Of a stretch of DNA of 64,000 nt, positions 34,298 through 47,250 are shown piece after piece. The notes below the pieces were generated by a model, which saw only the letters and a program-made list of their open reading frames with translations, was not told the DNA's origin and ran no database searches. Source of the DNA: Arabidopsis thaliana. Its lineage: Eukaryota > Streptophyta > Magnoliopsida > Brassicales > Brassicaceae. The stretch spans positions 1,488,001-1,552,000 of the forward strand of contig NC_003076.8 in assembly GCF_000001735.4 (NCBI RefSeq), read 5' to 3'. The first letter of the stretch is position 1, and each line of letters opens with the position of its first letter. The translations under genes were made by a program, and so were the position numbers.

Positions 34298-36840
34298 TTT
34301 CTGCTTTGTTCAAATGGTGAATAATTCTCGGCAAAAGATATTACTCCATACTTACCACACATATCTCGCAATCTCTGGTGCAATAAAGGTAAACAGAGTC
34401 TAGTTCCACAAAGCTGGAGACAGAAACAAGCAGAGGAGAAGGAACAGAATCCAACATAACTTTACTTTGAACAAACTGTTTACTCCTCTGTTTTGTTCTG
34501 TCTTGGATTCACCAATTGCAGCAAGATAGGGATACCAATTATTGTTTCTTTTATGTGTTCTTTACTACATTCTTGAGACTTTCGGTACAGTCCCGGTTTA
34601 GTCGGGTTATGTTCGGTTTTGGGACAAGGAGAGAGGTCCCTTTTACATATATATCATATAAAAATAGTAAAAGAGAGGGTAGAAAAGCTCATTCGAAATT
34701 GACCGGCTCTTCACCTAACTTTGTATAGTAATGTGAAATGATTTGGGACACAATATAGAGATGATGACACTTTTTTCCAAATAAATAAATATTTATATAA
34801 TGATATCCAATTGTTATGAATGAATGTGATTGTGACCGAATGTTGTCATTTCTTATTACTTATGTATATAAAATAAGATGGCATTGGAAAGGCTTAAGGA
34901 AGGTGGGTGGATAAGAAAAGAGGAGAAGGTAGTGGGGGGTGGGAGATAACGTGGATGGATAGGAATGTTGTTGCAGTGTGGTCTTTGTGCGTGTTGGTAT
35001 TTTTTATTCAATGTTGTTATTATCTCGGCGTTACGCGTTCACGCATTTCACCACATGAACCACGTGGACTTCTACAACTTCTATTAATCTTTCACTCCAT
35101 TTCTATTGAAAGAAAAACAGTTGGATAGAGATAAATCTAGTTTTATGGTCACGATTTTATTTCGTGAAAAGGAAAATGCACTTTTTAGTTTGATTAAATA
35201 AGTACACCCAAACACTTTTGGACAAAAACAAACGTAATGATTTTTGGCGTGATGGTAAATTCGTATGGATGTGTTGGTTATTTTTGTAAACTTTAGCATG
35301 TGAGAGAAAAAAAAAGTTGAGCATGTGAAAATACAAAAAATATTGTTGTCTGTGTACAAAAACTGAAATGACATTTAACATTTAGTAAGTTTCAAAATTT
35401 AAAACATTAACTCATAATCTCAAAACTTTAAACTAAACAAAAAACTGCAATTCCAAAAGCTCTAGAACTTAAATCTTACTATTGATGCAGCGAAATGTCT
35501 TTAGTTTTTTTTTTTTTAACAAAATTATGAGATCTTTTTTTGTTGTTGGAAATATCACTACAAAATGTCTAATTCATACTATTTTAAGAATATAAAAAAT
35601 CTCATTTATAATCAATATGCAATGAATAAATTGACCTATATCCATTACATACTTTGTTAGATTACACTTCATTTTTGATGTGAAACATTCTAGCAGGATT
35701 AATGACTCAATAAAAATAGAAAAATATGCACTTAATTTAATTAATGATATTTGGTTCCCAGTCGTTGGAATTGGGAAGACTTGAAAAGTAGTGAAGCATG
35801 TGAAAAAATGCTAATATATAGATCCGAGAGATTGTGACTATTTCATTAATTGACCCTAAAGAAGAAGGCATCTTTTTTCCATGCAGAGAATCGACATGTT
35901 TTTGGAGAGAAGTTGACATGGACAAAAAAACAACAATAGCATCAGTTCTGCTGCCGACACAAAGTATTTAGGTTACCATTTTATAATTTATGTGGAGTTT
36001 TAGATAGATAGACAGCTAATCGTTACAAAATTCCTTGCGTCGCAATCAACGGTGAGATAAAGAAATAAGAGTTGACAAATGAAATAAGGGAAAATAGTTG
36101 AGTATCGGTTCTAAACAAAAAAAAATCCATCATTTAGAACGTTCATCAAATTTTCATGGTTTTGAAAATTGATTATACTATATAATCGAATAACTCAACT
36201 TGTTTAATTTGAGTATTGTTGAGTCTTATTTGATTTACGATTGGACAAAGTCTGGAAACATTATCAGAATTATGCGCAATTTAAACCTTTCTCATAAATA
36301 AATGAAATTTGAAAGAATTGAGTTCATTGTTGGATAGTCTTAGGTTTTGATTAAAAATAATTCACCATTGTGTTTCGTTAGGTTGAAGTAATCATTTATA
36401 ACGTAAATTAAAGTATCATTACATGGGATAAGAATCATTATTTATATACGATTACGAATTAGAATTGAAATTCAGAAAATGGTTTTATATAAGCTTTTTG
36501 AGATAAATAAAATACATTAACAAATAATATAATTATAAAATATCAATGCATATAATTGTATTTTATTGATCTCAAATACTTTGATAAATAAATACATAAA
36601 GGTTTTTCCAATCGGTTCTTAGGGGGATCAATTCCTAGTTTATTAAAAATCAACATAGTTCTTCACAAGAAATATAGAACAAGAAAGTTTTGTTCAGAAA
36701 AAAACAAAAAAACAAAAAGAAAGAAAAAGGGTAGTACAAAGTTTTAATCGGTGAAGACTAATTATTAGAAGAAGAAGAACAAGAAGGAAATTATTCCAAA
36801 AAAAAGAAGAACAAGAAGGAAATGTGTTGTGTTTTGTTGA
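34298..36840. other. Intergenic between convergent MED26B and ATG18E
   Basis: The 3' UTR of MED26B occupies the first few hundred bases. A GC-richer patch lies at about 34880-35090 with no convincing protein. The remainder is AT-rich. I see no gene. Confidence 0.45.
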
Positions 36841-38199
36841 TCACACCCCACCAACCATTGTGTTGCCCGTCTCTTGTAAGGAGAAGAAGTATTTGTGTTC
36901 CAATTCCACCATCTGCCCTCCATCTGCATGATCAAATTTGCACCTCCGGAAACTTCACATTTTCCGGGGATGATTCCGACAATTAGATGAGGAAAACAAG
37001 CAGACTCCAAGAAAGAGCCAAAGTAGAGCCACGTCACAGAAACCAAAGAGAAAAAAGCTTACCTTCCATCGATGCCTACGAGAAGAACAGTGTTCTCTGA
37101 TCCAAAACCTACAATGAACTTGGTGGAAGCTGGCAACGAGAACTGAGCAAACGACCGTTCATTTTCGTACAAATACTTTGGTAAGATCACTCTTATGAAT
37201 GACGACGATGAAGCCGGATCAAAACTAAGAATGTCAGGTCTCAAACGAAATACATGGAGAGTCCCTTTTTCACTTGACGCAGCGACCCATTTCAGATTCG
37301 AAGAGATTGCAACGTTATAGATCTCTGCTCTTTCCACTCCTCTCCGAAACTTCACCAAGAAAACCAAACATATCAAAATACTAAGTAATTAACAAACCAT
37401 AATCACAAAAAAAAAACCACAAAATTTTAGCTAGGGTTTATAACAAAAACAAAAAAAGGTTAGGGCTAATTACCTCTTGTAAGAGAGTACCATCAACGGC
37501 GTTAAAGATCCTGATCAAAGTTCCTTTGGTGCTAGCGGTTGCGAGGAGACTTCCATCGAGAGTCAAAGTCATGCAAGCTATAGCAGAATCATGTGCTTTG
37601 ATGAATTTGATAACATTCCATCTCAAGTCATGGACCTGAACTTGTCCCGGATGAAACCCGGGACAAGCCAAGACTGCTTTCGACTCAACGTGAGTGACGC
37701 AACACAGTCCTTTCGGGTTCATGAGGGTTTCGATCACACGGTCAACCTTAAGGTTGTTGAAAGTGTAGACATAGATGTTTTGTTTCAGGACCACCACAAC
37801 GTGTTCTCTCGCTAGTTTCACAGCGATAACTTCTGATTTAAAAGTGAGCTCGCTGAGGCAGCAATTTCGGTAATCATCCCAAACGAATACTTTGTTAGGA
37901 GGGTACTCGGAATTGTTATAACCATTGCCAACAAAAGCGAATAAGTTAGAAAGGAAGAGCATCTCAGCAACTTTGAAGCCTGATTCGTGCGGGGCACGGC
38001 TGATGCTTTTCTTTATCATTGGTTTGCAGCTATATACATTGAAACCGTGATTTGTTCCAACGATGAAACCACTGCATACCTGGTTCCAAGCTACTGATAA
38101 CACCTTCAAGTCACTTTTTGCTTCATCACGTGGTGAATCGAAAGTTTCAGATCTTGAAAGCGTTAAGATTCCACGGACAGTGGAGACAATCGAATTCAT
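36841..38199 (-). CDS. ATG18E: PROPPIN WD-repeat autophagy protein ATG18e
   Basis: Three exons on the minus strand (37474-38199, 37063-37349, 36841-36943) give 371 residues. The sequence is a WD40-type beta-propeller with SVAWNQVCSGFIVGTNHGF at the start and CMTLTLDGSLLATASTKGT in a middle blade. The phosphoinositide-binding motif FRRG falls at 243-246, followed by AEIYNVAISSN. PROPPINs of this group bind PI3P on pre-autophagosomal membranes and support ATG9 recycling and phagophore growth. The motif's Phe is the first residue of exon 2, so the splice site decides it. The C-terminus ends ETGNTMVGGV. A few residues of uncertainty remain at the small third exon. It is convergent with MED26B. 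AT5G05150 by memory. Confidence 0.92.
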
Positions 38200-39999
38200 T
38201 CTTCTCTTTTCCAAACCAAATTCACAGAAGAAAAACCGAAGAGACAATACTTTAGAATATCAAACGCTTCTCATGAAAAGTCGTTGGGAAATTGATGTTT
38301 ATCGTTTGGTAATTTATACACAGGTAACAAAATCCTAAATAGAGTGCGAATAGGAAAAGACTTCAAACCATATATATCACATCTTTAATATAATACGTTT
38401 ATGAAAATTAAATAAAAATCAAACCTAGAAAATCTCATTACAAAACTCCACGTCTTCATCTAACTATAATTGTGTTTATCTATTTAATTTTGTTTAAAAA
38501 GGATTTCATTAAATCTAAATGGATACAAAGTTTTCGGTCAAAAAAAAACTAGACCTAATTACAAATTATAGATATAGATTGAACTTAACCTACTCATGGC
38601 TGACTTGAAACGAATGTGGAATGTGACTGATCCTTGTAATCAAACTTGTAGAATCTCTGAAGCTTTTAGCGGCAACCAATGACTCATCGATGAGACATTG
38701 TTGCGAAAAGGTATATCGATCTTCTTAAAGATTTGAGCTGTGTCGAGACTCCGCAAAAGTGTGAGTTTCTATCTAGAGCTCCTATATAGTCGCTTCCCAA
38801 GCAATGGTCCATGGATAATTCAAAATTTAACAATCTTCCCGGGGTAATAATGAGGTGTTTTCCTTTTACTTTTTTTGCTACTACCTTTTTTTCCCCTCCT
38901 TTTGTTGTAACATTCAATATTGGATTAAGCAAGTCCTTAAGTTTCGGAACTGAAGATGTGTTTTGTCATAGATCTAGAGATTTGAGGGAGACAGGTTTGG
39001 CATTGATGGATGCTGCAAAATCATTGTGTTAACTGTAACAAAAGAACCCAATCATGAGTCTTTGAGGCACAGGTGAAAAATCATCAAAAATCATATTACT
39101 AATGTCACTTCATAGTCAATCTTCATGGATTAATAATCCATCATTATTCATTTAGTTAGACCAAACCAACCTAATGAATTGGAGAGACTTGAAAAGCAAA
39201 ACTCATAGTACAGCAACACAGTGTTATATCCTCACAAGTCAATCTTTGATTCTCTCTTGTGTTCTTCAACTTTAAGCACCTAATTCTGTTAAATGCAATT
39301 TATCAGATTTAAACAGAGGACCCCACTTGCAGTGGTTGGTTAGGTAAATAATCTCTCCATACAAAATTCACACTTTACTCTTTTAGTGGTTAAAAAAAGT
39401 CTTGCCAATGAGTCTCTTCGAAACACAACATAACTTTTATATCAATTTTGGTGTGTCCAAATATATGCACCAATGCAGGATCGGATTCTGTCAATATGAC
39501 CAATAAAATGACAACACGAGACAGATCATTTGGTTATTTTTTTCTGTTAATTTTGATACATTATTGTTGAATTACTTGAAGAAATCGATCACTACCTTTT
39601 TCCTTGATTTGCATGCTGTATAATGCAAAGAAAAGAAAAAGCAAAATATTCCTTTAATCTGTAGTGTGTTTTGTCTCTTAAAGAACAAATGAAAGAAGCA
39701 AAAAATGGGATGCTTTTGCTTTCTTTCCCTCCTTTCTTTACGGTGTCTTGCTTTTTATTTTCCTTTACATAGTTATTTGAATTTGAATCCACTTTTTGTT
39801 ATATTAAAAACAACCCATTATGTTTACTTAACAATGGATTCAAACCAACTAATCATTGTTTTTTATCTTATTTGAGCTCACCTCTTCTTTTTGACTCTCT
39901 TTACCCACATGAAAACAAACACTAAGAACAAAACTTTCATAGGAAACTCAATTTTCTCTCTTTCTCAGATCATGGTGTGAGTCACCAAATAGCTCAACC
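38200..39999. other. Intergenic between divergent ATG18E and RUL1
   Basis: Both promoters must lie here. Open frames on both strands at about 38680-39030 overlap and show no recognisable domain; they may be decayed coding DNA. The 39300-39999 part is the likely RUL1 promoter and leader. Confidence 0.4.
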
Positions 40000-42017
40000 A
40001 TGAATTCTTCTCACACTGCCTTCGTTGCTGCTTCCTTCTTCTTCCTCTTACTCGCCGCAACCGCGGTTTTGGTTTCAGCCGATTTAGCATCAGACGAACA
40101 AGCCCTTCTCAACTTTGCAGCATCAGTCCCACATCCACCAAAACTCAACTGGAACAAGAACCTCTCTCTCTGCTCTTCATGGATCGGCATTACTTGTGAT
40201 GAATCCAACCCCACCAGCCGCGTTGTAGCTGTCCGTCTTCCAGGAGTTGGCCTCTACGGCTCAATCCCTCCTGCCACATTAGGCAAACTAGACGCTCTCA
40301 AAGTCCTTAGCCTCAGATCCAACTCTCTCTTTGGAACTTTACCTTCTGATATTCTCTCACTCCCTTCTCTTGAATACCTTTATCTCCAACACAACAACTT
40401 CTCCGGCGAACTCACCACTAATTCTTTGCCGTCGATCTCCAAGCAGCTTGTTGTCTTGGACTTGTCTTATAACTCTTTATCTGGTAACATTCCTTCCGGT
40501 CTCCGGAACTTGTCTCAGATCACTGTATTGTACCTTCAAAACAACTCTTTTGATGGTCCCATTGATTCTCTTGATCTCCCGAGTGTAAAAGTTGTAAATT
40601 TGAGCTATAACAACTTAAGTGGACCCATCCCTGAGCATCTCAAGAAGTCACCGGAATATTCTTTCATCGGAAACTCATTACTATGTGGTCCACCTCTGAA
40701 TGCATGTTCCGGAGGAGCCATCTCTCCGTCTTCAAATTTGCCTAGACCGTTGACAGAGAATCTCCATCCTGTCCGGAGGAGACAGAGTAAAGCTTATATA
40801 ATCGCCATTGTAGTCGGATGCTCTGTGGCCGTTCTTTTCCTTGGGATTGTTTTCTTGGTTTGTCTGGTGAAGAAGACGAAGAAAGAAGAAGGAGGCGGTG
40901 AAGGAGTGCGAACGCAGATGGGGGGAGTGAATAGCAAGAAACCGCAGGATTTCGGGAGCGGAGTTCAAGATCCAGAGAAGAACAAGCTCTTCTTCTTCGA
41001 AAGATGCAATCATAATTTCGATCTTGAGGATCTCTTGAAAGCTTCTGCTGAAGTTCTTGGTAAAGGGAGTTTCGGAACGGCCTACAAGGCCGTGCTTGAG
41101 GACACAACCGCAGTGGTGGTGAAACGTTTAAGAGAAGTCGTGGCGAGCAAGAAAGAGTTTGAACAGCAAATGGAGATAGTTGGGAAGATTAACCAGCATT
41201 CTAATTTCGTACCACTCCTCGCTTATTACTATTCGAAAGACGAGAAGCTATTGGTCTACAAGTACATGACGAAAGGAAGCTTGTTCGGGATCATGCACGG
41301 TGAGTCATAAAGAGACCAAACCCTAACTTTTTTGGTAATGTAAAGCTTGTGTGTGGGTCACGAAAAATTGTTCCTTTTTGGATTTTTTGGACAGGAAACA
41401 GAGGAGACAGAGGAGTCGACTGGGAAACGCGGATGAAGATCGCGACAGGGACTTCAAAAGCAATCTCTTACCTTCACTCCTTAAAATTCGTTCACGGAGA
41501 CATCAAATCATCAAACATACTTCTCACTGAAGACCTTGAGCCATGTCTGTCCGACACATCTTTAGTCACTCTCTTCAACCTTCCAACTCACACACCGCGA
41601 ACCATTGGCTACAATGCTCCTGAAGTTATTGAGACGAGGAGAGTCAGTCAAAGATCAGACGTTTATAGCTTTGGTGTGGTGATTCTCGAAATGCTAACCG
41701 GGAAGACACCTTTAACTCAGCCTGGTCTCGAGGATGAGCGTGTCGTCATTGATCTTCCGAGATGGGTTCGGTCTGTTGTGAGAGAAGAGTGGACTGCAGA
41801 GGTTTTCGATGTGGAGCTCTTGAAGTTTCAGAACATTGAAGAGGAGATGGTTCAGATGCTTCAGCTAGCGTTGGCCTGTGTTGCAAGGAATCCAGAATCG
41901 AGGCCAAAGATGGAAGAGGTCGCGAGGATGATTGAAGATGTGAGGAGATTGGATCAGTCTCAGCAGTTACAGCAAAACAGAACATCCTCAGAGGCTACTT
42001 CCAATGTCTCTGAATGA
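40000..42017 (+). CDS. RUL1: LRR receptor-like kinase RUL1 (atypical kinase)
   Basis: Two exons (40000-41299 and 41395-42017) encode 640 residues. A signal peptide (about 1-27) is followed by an LRR N-terminal cap (SSWIGITC) and about five LRRs ([17 protein letters not shown] type). A Ser/Pro-rich stalk, a transmembrane helix (about 267-290, [20 protein letters not shown]) and a basic stop-transfer (KKTKK) come next, then a kinase domain. The Gly-rich loop [13 protein letters not shown] and the VKRL lysine are present. The catalytic loop is HGDIKSSN in place of HRD, and DFG is replaced by SDTSL. This is the LRR-III subfamily pattern, so phosphotransfer is probably weak or absent. RUL1 (AT5G05160) is known as a positive regulator of cambium activity and secondary growth. 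It is convergent with CESA3, 384 bp apart. Confidence 0.95.
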
Positions 42018-42400
42018 TTCCTCATTCCGACCAAAAGTTTCTTTGATCAATTCTACTTCTATCTTATTACTTTTGAATCCCAGTTAAAAATAATTTCTCT
42101 TTGCATCGTAGTTTAGTGCTTATGATCAAACGTAACTGCTTTCACTAATGAAAATTGAAAAATCATAACCACTGCTTTAACTACAGAAACAAAAAAATAT
42201 TCGCTTTCACTTTAATTATAACTTTCCAAAGTAACTAGAGTAAGATATATTCTACACATAAATTTATGACACCAAGACAGAAGAACGAACAGACAGATAC
42301 ACACAACAAAAGTAAAAAAGTGAACAAATAAAACAATGAAAAATAATTTAAATTCTGTGTTTTTTTTAACCCTCAAAACAGGTAAATATTTGCTCGCTTC

Positions 42401-45400
42401 TCAACAGTTGATTCCACATTCCAGAATGTCCGGGCCAGTGACTCGGCTAGTGAAGGGATCAATCCTAACCCACAACAACGAGAAGATAGAAGCCAAGAGA
42501 ACAGACCAGACCACAACAATGGTAGGAGTCCGGTTCTGTCGACCCATCAAACCCTTGAGGAAAGGGTACAAGTGAACAATCACCCAGAAGGCAAAGAACA
42601 ACTTACCAAAGAGTGGTCCCCATGATTGGTATCCACTGTTGATAGCATAAGAGACTCCTGCAACAACTCCCACTAAGTTTACAATGAGCAGCGTCGTTGG
42701 CGGAATCAGAAGTGTTGTCCATTTGAACAAGTAGAGCTCAGCAAAGTCTCCGTCTTCATCTGAAGCTTTTGAGGTAACTGTGAAGTTTGTGTCAATACCG
42801 GCAAGGACTTTGAGGATACCTTGAAACACAGCGAATAAATGAGCGGATACTCCACCAATGACCCAAAACTGCTCGTTTCTCCACCATTCGTCTATGCCTA
42901 CGCCACTCCACCTCATTTCTAGTATACCCGTGGCGAAAATGGAGAGAAAGAGAGACAGAAACCATATACTTGCAATGTTACTAATCTGCAAAAGAGGAAC
43001 AATAGAACCAGCTGATCAGGATTTGGAACCGTAAATAGATGACAAACACAACATGGTTTCAGTTAAACAGAACGTAATTAAGGTTTGTTCTAGAGATAGA
43101 GATAGAGATAGAGATAGATAGACAGAGAGAGGTGTCAAACCTGAGGAATAATAAACTGGTTGGTGAAGAGACAAACGGCTGGCAATGTACAATACATGAG
43201 AAGAGGAATGGAGGTGATAGGGTAGATGGTGGTGTTCACATACGCAAACCTCTCAAGAAATTTTAGCCTCCCATTGTAACCATACCATATAGGACAATGC
43301 CGACTGAAGAGAATCTCAACTGAACCTAAAGCCCACCTCAGCACTTGGTTCAGACGATCTGAAAGATTGATAGGAGCAGAACCCTTGAAAGCTGGAAGCT
43401 TAGGCATGCAGTAAATGGATCGCCATCCACGGGCATGCATTTTGAACCCAGTCAGAATATCTTCTGTCACAGAACCATAGATCCATCCAATCTGAAGAAA
43501 GACAGCGGAAAATATAAACAAAGTGAATGCCAAAGTGGATATGTCAGAACAATGCAGATTCATGTAGGAGTTCAAATGAGATTATACCTCCATTCCCCAA
43601 TCTGACTTATCCTCATAACCACAACTAATGACATGGATAGCCTCTTTGAGAAGGTTTTCTGGAGTTGCTGAAGGAGGAACACCACCATTTTCCATTAGGG
43701 TAGAAGCAACAAAAACAGCAGACTGTCCAAATCGCTTCTCCAGGCTCATTTGCGACATTAAGAGCGCCTTTTCATCATCAAAACCAGCACCTAAGTTTCA
43801 CAAATGCCAAATAGTTAAGACATGATGAGATACCTAGTATGGAAACTATTTAGACAACTGTCAACTATAAATAATCCCCTCCCCTGGATCAATATTTCAA
43901 ACAGCAACATATGGGTATAACGGAAACCAAAGAAGAAATAAAAACAGTTGTACCTTCAACTCCCTCTTCTATGTCATCGAGGTTGAATACAGGAACAGTT
44001 GAGTCAGTATGCCTGCCTGATTTCTTTTTGTCCGACTCTTTCTTAGCTTTGGAATTCTTCTTTCTTGATCCACCACAGAGCTTAGATAAAAGACTTGGCT
44101 TCTTGTGTTTTACTTTTATTGGAGGTTCATAACCGTATAATGCTGTTCTGTTGAAAACACATCCAGTTCCGACATATACAGGTCCTTGAATCCCATCTAA
44201 ACCTCTCAAGTTAATCTGGAAAACATATCATGGAAAAATTACGACAAACTCAAGAAACTGTGAGTTTAATGTATATTCGTGTCTAAAAGCAATTTGAAAG
44301 AACAAGAAAATTAGACGCAAGTATAGGTAAGTGTGACTTACATCAAAGAACACGGTATTACGATTAGCATATCTATCGTTCTTATCGATACCATCAAATC
44401 TTTGTGGGAACTGAACATAACAAACTTGCTTCCCGAGGTTTGGGTCCATCAGGAAGCACATTGCTTCTCTTAAGGCTTTGCTGTTATTTATGTAATGATC
44501 ACAATCAAGATTCAAGATGAAAGGTCCATTGGTAAGAACTGCTGAAACTCTCACCTATTCATTTGAAAAGTACCCAGATTAGACTAACAAATTGGTCAGA
44601 ATGAAGAAGTCAAAAATCCAAGATCAGAAACTTACCAGTGCATTCATAGCACCAGCCTTTTTGTGGTGCTGGAATCCTGGTCGCTTTTCTCGAGAAACAT
44701 ATACCAAACGCGGGAGCTCATTGCCCTCTGCATCAAGTCCACCATTTTGCCCTAAGAAGACCTGCATTCAGCAAATGGTACTTCAATAATGAACTTCTAG
44801 AGAGAAAGAGAGAGCATTCTCGATTCCATAGTTAAAACCAATTTCTTACCTGGATCATTCCTGGATGGTCCCTTGTATTATTTCCAGGCCACGGTGTGCC
44901 ATCTTGCATAACCCACCCTTCTTCAGGACATTTTAGGGCTTTGGAAACAAGTGCATTGATTCGGATTTTAAATTCCTCATATTCCCTCTGAAAGAAAATA
45001 AAAGGTCAATATAGCATACACTAAAATCAAAGTGAGGGTGACTAGATGACTAAAACTACAAACTTACCTTCATAGCTCTACGATCTTTGACAAATGATGT
45101 CTGAACTTTATCCTTCAAGTAATCTATTTTCGCAGCAAAGTACCATTCTGGTGCACGAGGCTCTATGCTATATTTCTTGCAAAATGGTACCCATTTACGA
45201 GCAAACTCTGATGTTTCTGCAAGTGATTCAAATGATAACATAGCAGCACCATCATCAGAAACATAACAGGACACCTTGTCAACTGGGTAGTCAACAGCCA
45301 GAATAGAGAGCACTGTGTTGGCTGTCACAAGGGGTGGCTCCTTCAAGGGGTCAACAGTACTCACGAAAATGTCAACAGCAGCTAACTGTGATGGCTCACC

Positions 45401-47090
45401 TTCACGATCATATCTGTCCCAAAAATTGACCATGATCAAATTAAAATGGGAAACAGTATAGGCAAACAATCCTTTGAGTAATTGCTTCAGAAGAATGGGG
45501 AAATAGAACTTACCTTAAAGCAAGCCTGTCGAGGTAGGTTTCACGGTTCACAGGAAACCACTTGGGAAACTGATCCAAAATCCAGGATAAGGCAAACCAG
45601 ATCTCACATATCACAGAGACCAGCCATAGAGCAAAGGCATTTGGCACTGGGTTTGTTATACGGTAATGCAAGAAGAGACAAAGGATAACAAGCCGCAGCA
45701 TAATAACCATTCTGTAAGGATTGATCCGTGATGAAGGAATTGAAACTTTCCTTGACAGAGGCTGCCTCGCTTCGTCATTCCTGTACAATAAATAAAGAAT
45801 TGGAAAATGAGTATCAGGACATTGCTTAATAGGAAAAACGCTCGGTACACCACGACAGAACAAACAAGATTACAAAACAAGAACTCACAGCAGAGCCTCA
45901 TCTGCTAGGATATCTGTGCTGGCATCAATATCTACTCCACCTCTTTCAGAAGCAGCCTGCGTGCTGACAGGACCAGTATTCTTCTCTTGCTTCATTTTCC
46001 AGCCATCAACTCTCTCCTTCCAAGCTACATTCCCGAGTCCAACAGGATCCACAATCCTTCTATTTGCTGCAGCGTGAATGACAACAACAGATTTTATTGT
46101 TTAGAGTTTTGACATAAAAGAGAAGCCTAGGTACAAATATATGTGTTGGCGAGAGAGTTAGAAATAAAGGATATTTACGTGATTGATTGACATCTGATGA
46201 ATAGGGAAGGCGCTTTCCCCCAGCGATAGTAGAAGATACAGAGAGGCGTTCAGGTGAGGCAGCAGAAAACTCTCCTGAAGTCTGTAAATAAGCAAATGAC
46301 AAAATCAGATTCCAAAACTAAATTGCGTGAGGATGCGAATGCTTAAGAGGGAAGAATGAACAGCAATGCCTTACATCTTGTCTGCTCGTGAGACGAGGAA
46401 GATGATTGTGAGAGACCTCTTTATCATACTGGGGTTCCCCCATTTCCTCTCCCTTCCCACGAGTAAGATGCCAACCAAGCATCCGCTCTGAAATTTTCTC
46501 CTTCTGAGGGTAGTTGAACTCAACAGTACCTTCATCAGCTAAGCCATCCTCGTCTTTATCACCAGGAATAGCAGGACTACCTAGAATCAGAAATTAGCAA
46601 ATTGCTATAAATACCAATCTGATCCAAAATTCAAAACATACTGATAAACTATCGATGAACAATGAAGACAGTATACTTCAGAAGGATCAAAAGAGAACCT
46701 TTGAGCCTCTTGTATCTGGTTTTGCACTGAGGACAAGATTGATTCCCATCTTTCCTCTCATACTCGTAGCAAGGCCGACAAACTGGGAATGAACAAATAT
46801 CACAAGCCACAAAACGATCTCCATCAACAGTCTTGCCAACATTGTCACTACAGATCTGGCAAGTCTGCGGAACAATGTTCTTCATCGGCTTTCCCTACAA
46901 ATCAAGTCGAATCAATGAAGCCAAAATTAGAAACCTCAACAGAAAATTTGAAATCAGATCTCTCCAATACACAATTCAACACCCAAATCAATCAATTTCA
47001 GTACATATAATTCCTGATTTCGATAAAGGTAAGTATAATGATGAAGCAAGAGTCAAAAAAGCATACCGCGGTTTCTCCTTCGGATTCCAT
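42401..47090 (-). CDS. CESA3: Cellulose synthase catalytic subunit CESA3 (UDP-glucose)
   Basis: Fourteen coding exons on the minus strand: 47067-47090, 46699-46894, 46375-46580, 46179-46281, 45889-46066, 45514-45780, 45068-45413, 44850-44987, 44636-44761, 44342-44554, 43954-44215, 43588-43790, 43141-43491, 42401-42985. All phases agree and give 1065 residues. The enzyme makes beta-1,4-glucan for primary walls in plasma-membrane rosettes with CESA1 and CESA6-type subunits. An N-terminal RING-like Zn domain (CQIC ... CPQC) is followed by two membrane segments, the cytosolic GT2 domain with DCD, TED and QVLRW catalytic motifs and plant-specific inserts, then six C-terminal membrane segments ending ECGINC. 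The isoxaben-resistance sites are wild type: Thr942 and Gly998. AT5G05170, also IXR1, from memory. Confidence 0.98.
43091..43122. repeat. (GATAGA)n microsatellite in the last CESA3 intron
   Basis: About five GATAGA-type units lie between coding exons 13 and 14, close to the donor of exon 13. It is a likely length polymorphism between accessions. Confidence 0.9.
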
Positions 47091-47134
47091 TTGTCACTTA
47101 GTTGCTTCCAACACCGAAACGTCGGAATAGTTCA

Positions 47135-47250
47135 AATCTGATCGGAATTATCAAAAACAGAAACTACGATTAGATCTGAGGAGATCCGAGTAAAGGAAGT
47201 CAAATCTGAGAATGGATCATGAGTGTAAGAAGAGTTAAAAGCTTTACCAT
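47135..47250 (-). promoter_or_regulatory. Splice-created two-codon upstream ORF in the CESA3 leader
   Basis: In the presumed 5' leader an ATG (47248-47250) is followed directly by a GT donor (GTAAAG at 47247). An acceptor (...gatcAG) ends at 47138. Joining gives ATG ATT TGA, a minimal upstream ORF 45 nt before the main ATG at 47090. Both splice sites look good by eye, but transcript support was not available. Confidence 0.45.

Noticed and set aside
38684..39032. Overlapping frames on both strands between ATG18E and RUL1
   Set aside because: No recognisable motif, no splice structure and mutual overlap; not enough for a gene call.
40011..41985. Minus-strand frames inside RUL1
   Set aside because: They are shadows of a strongly supported plus-strand gene.
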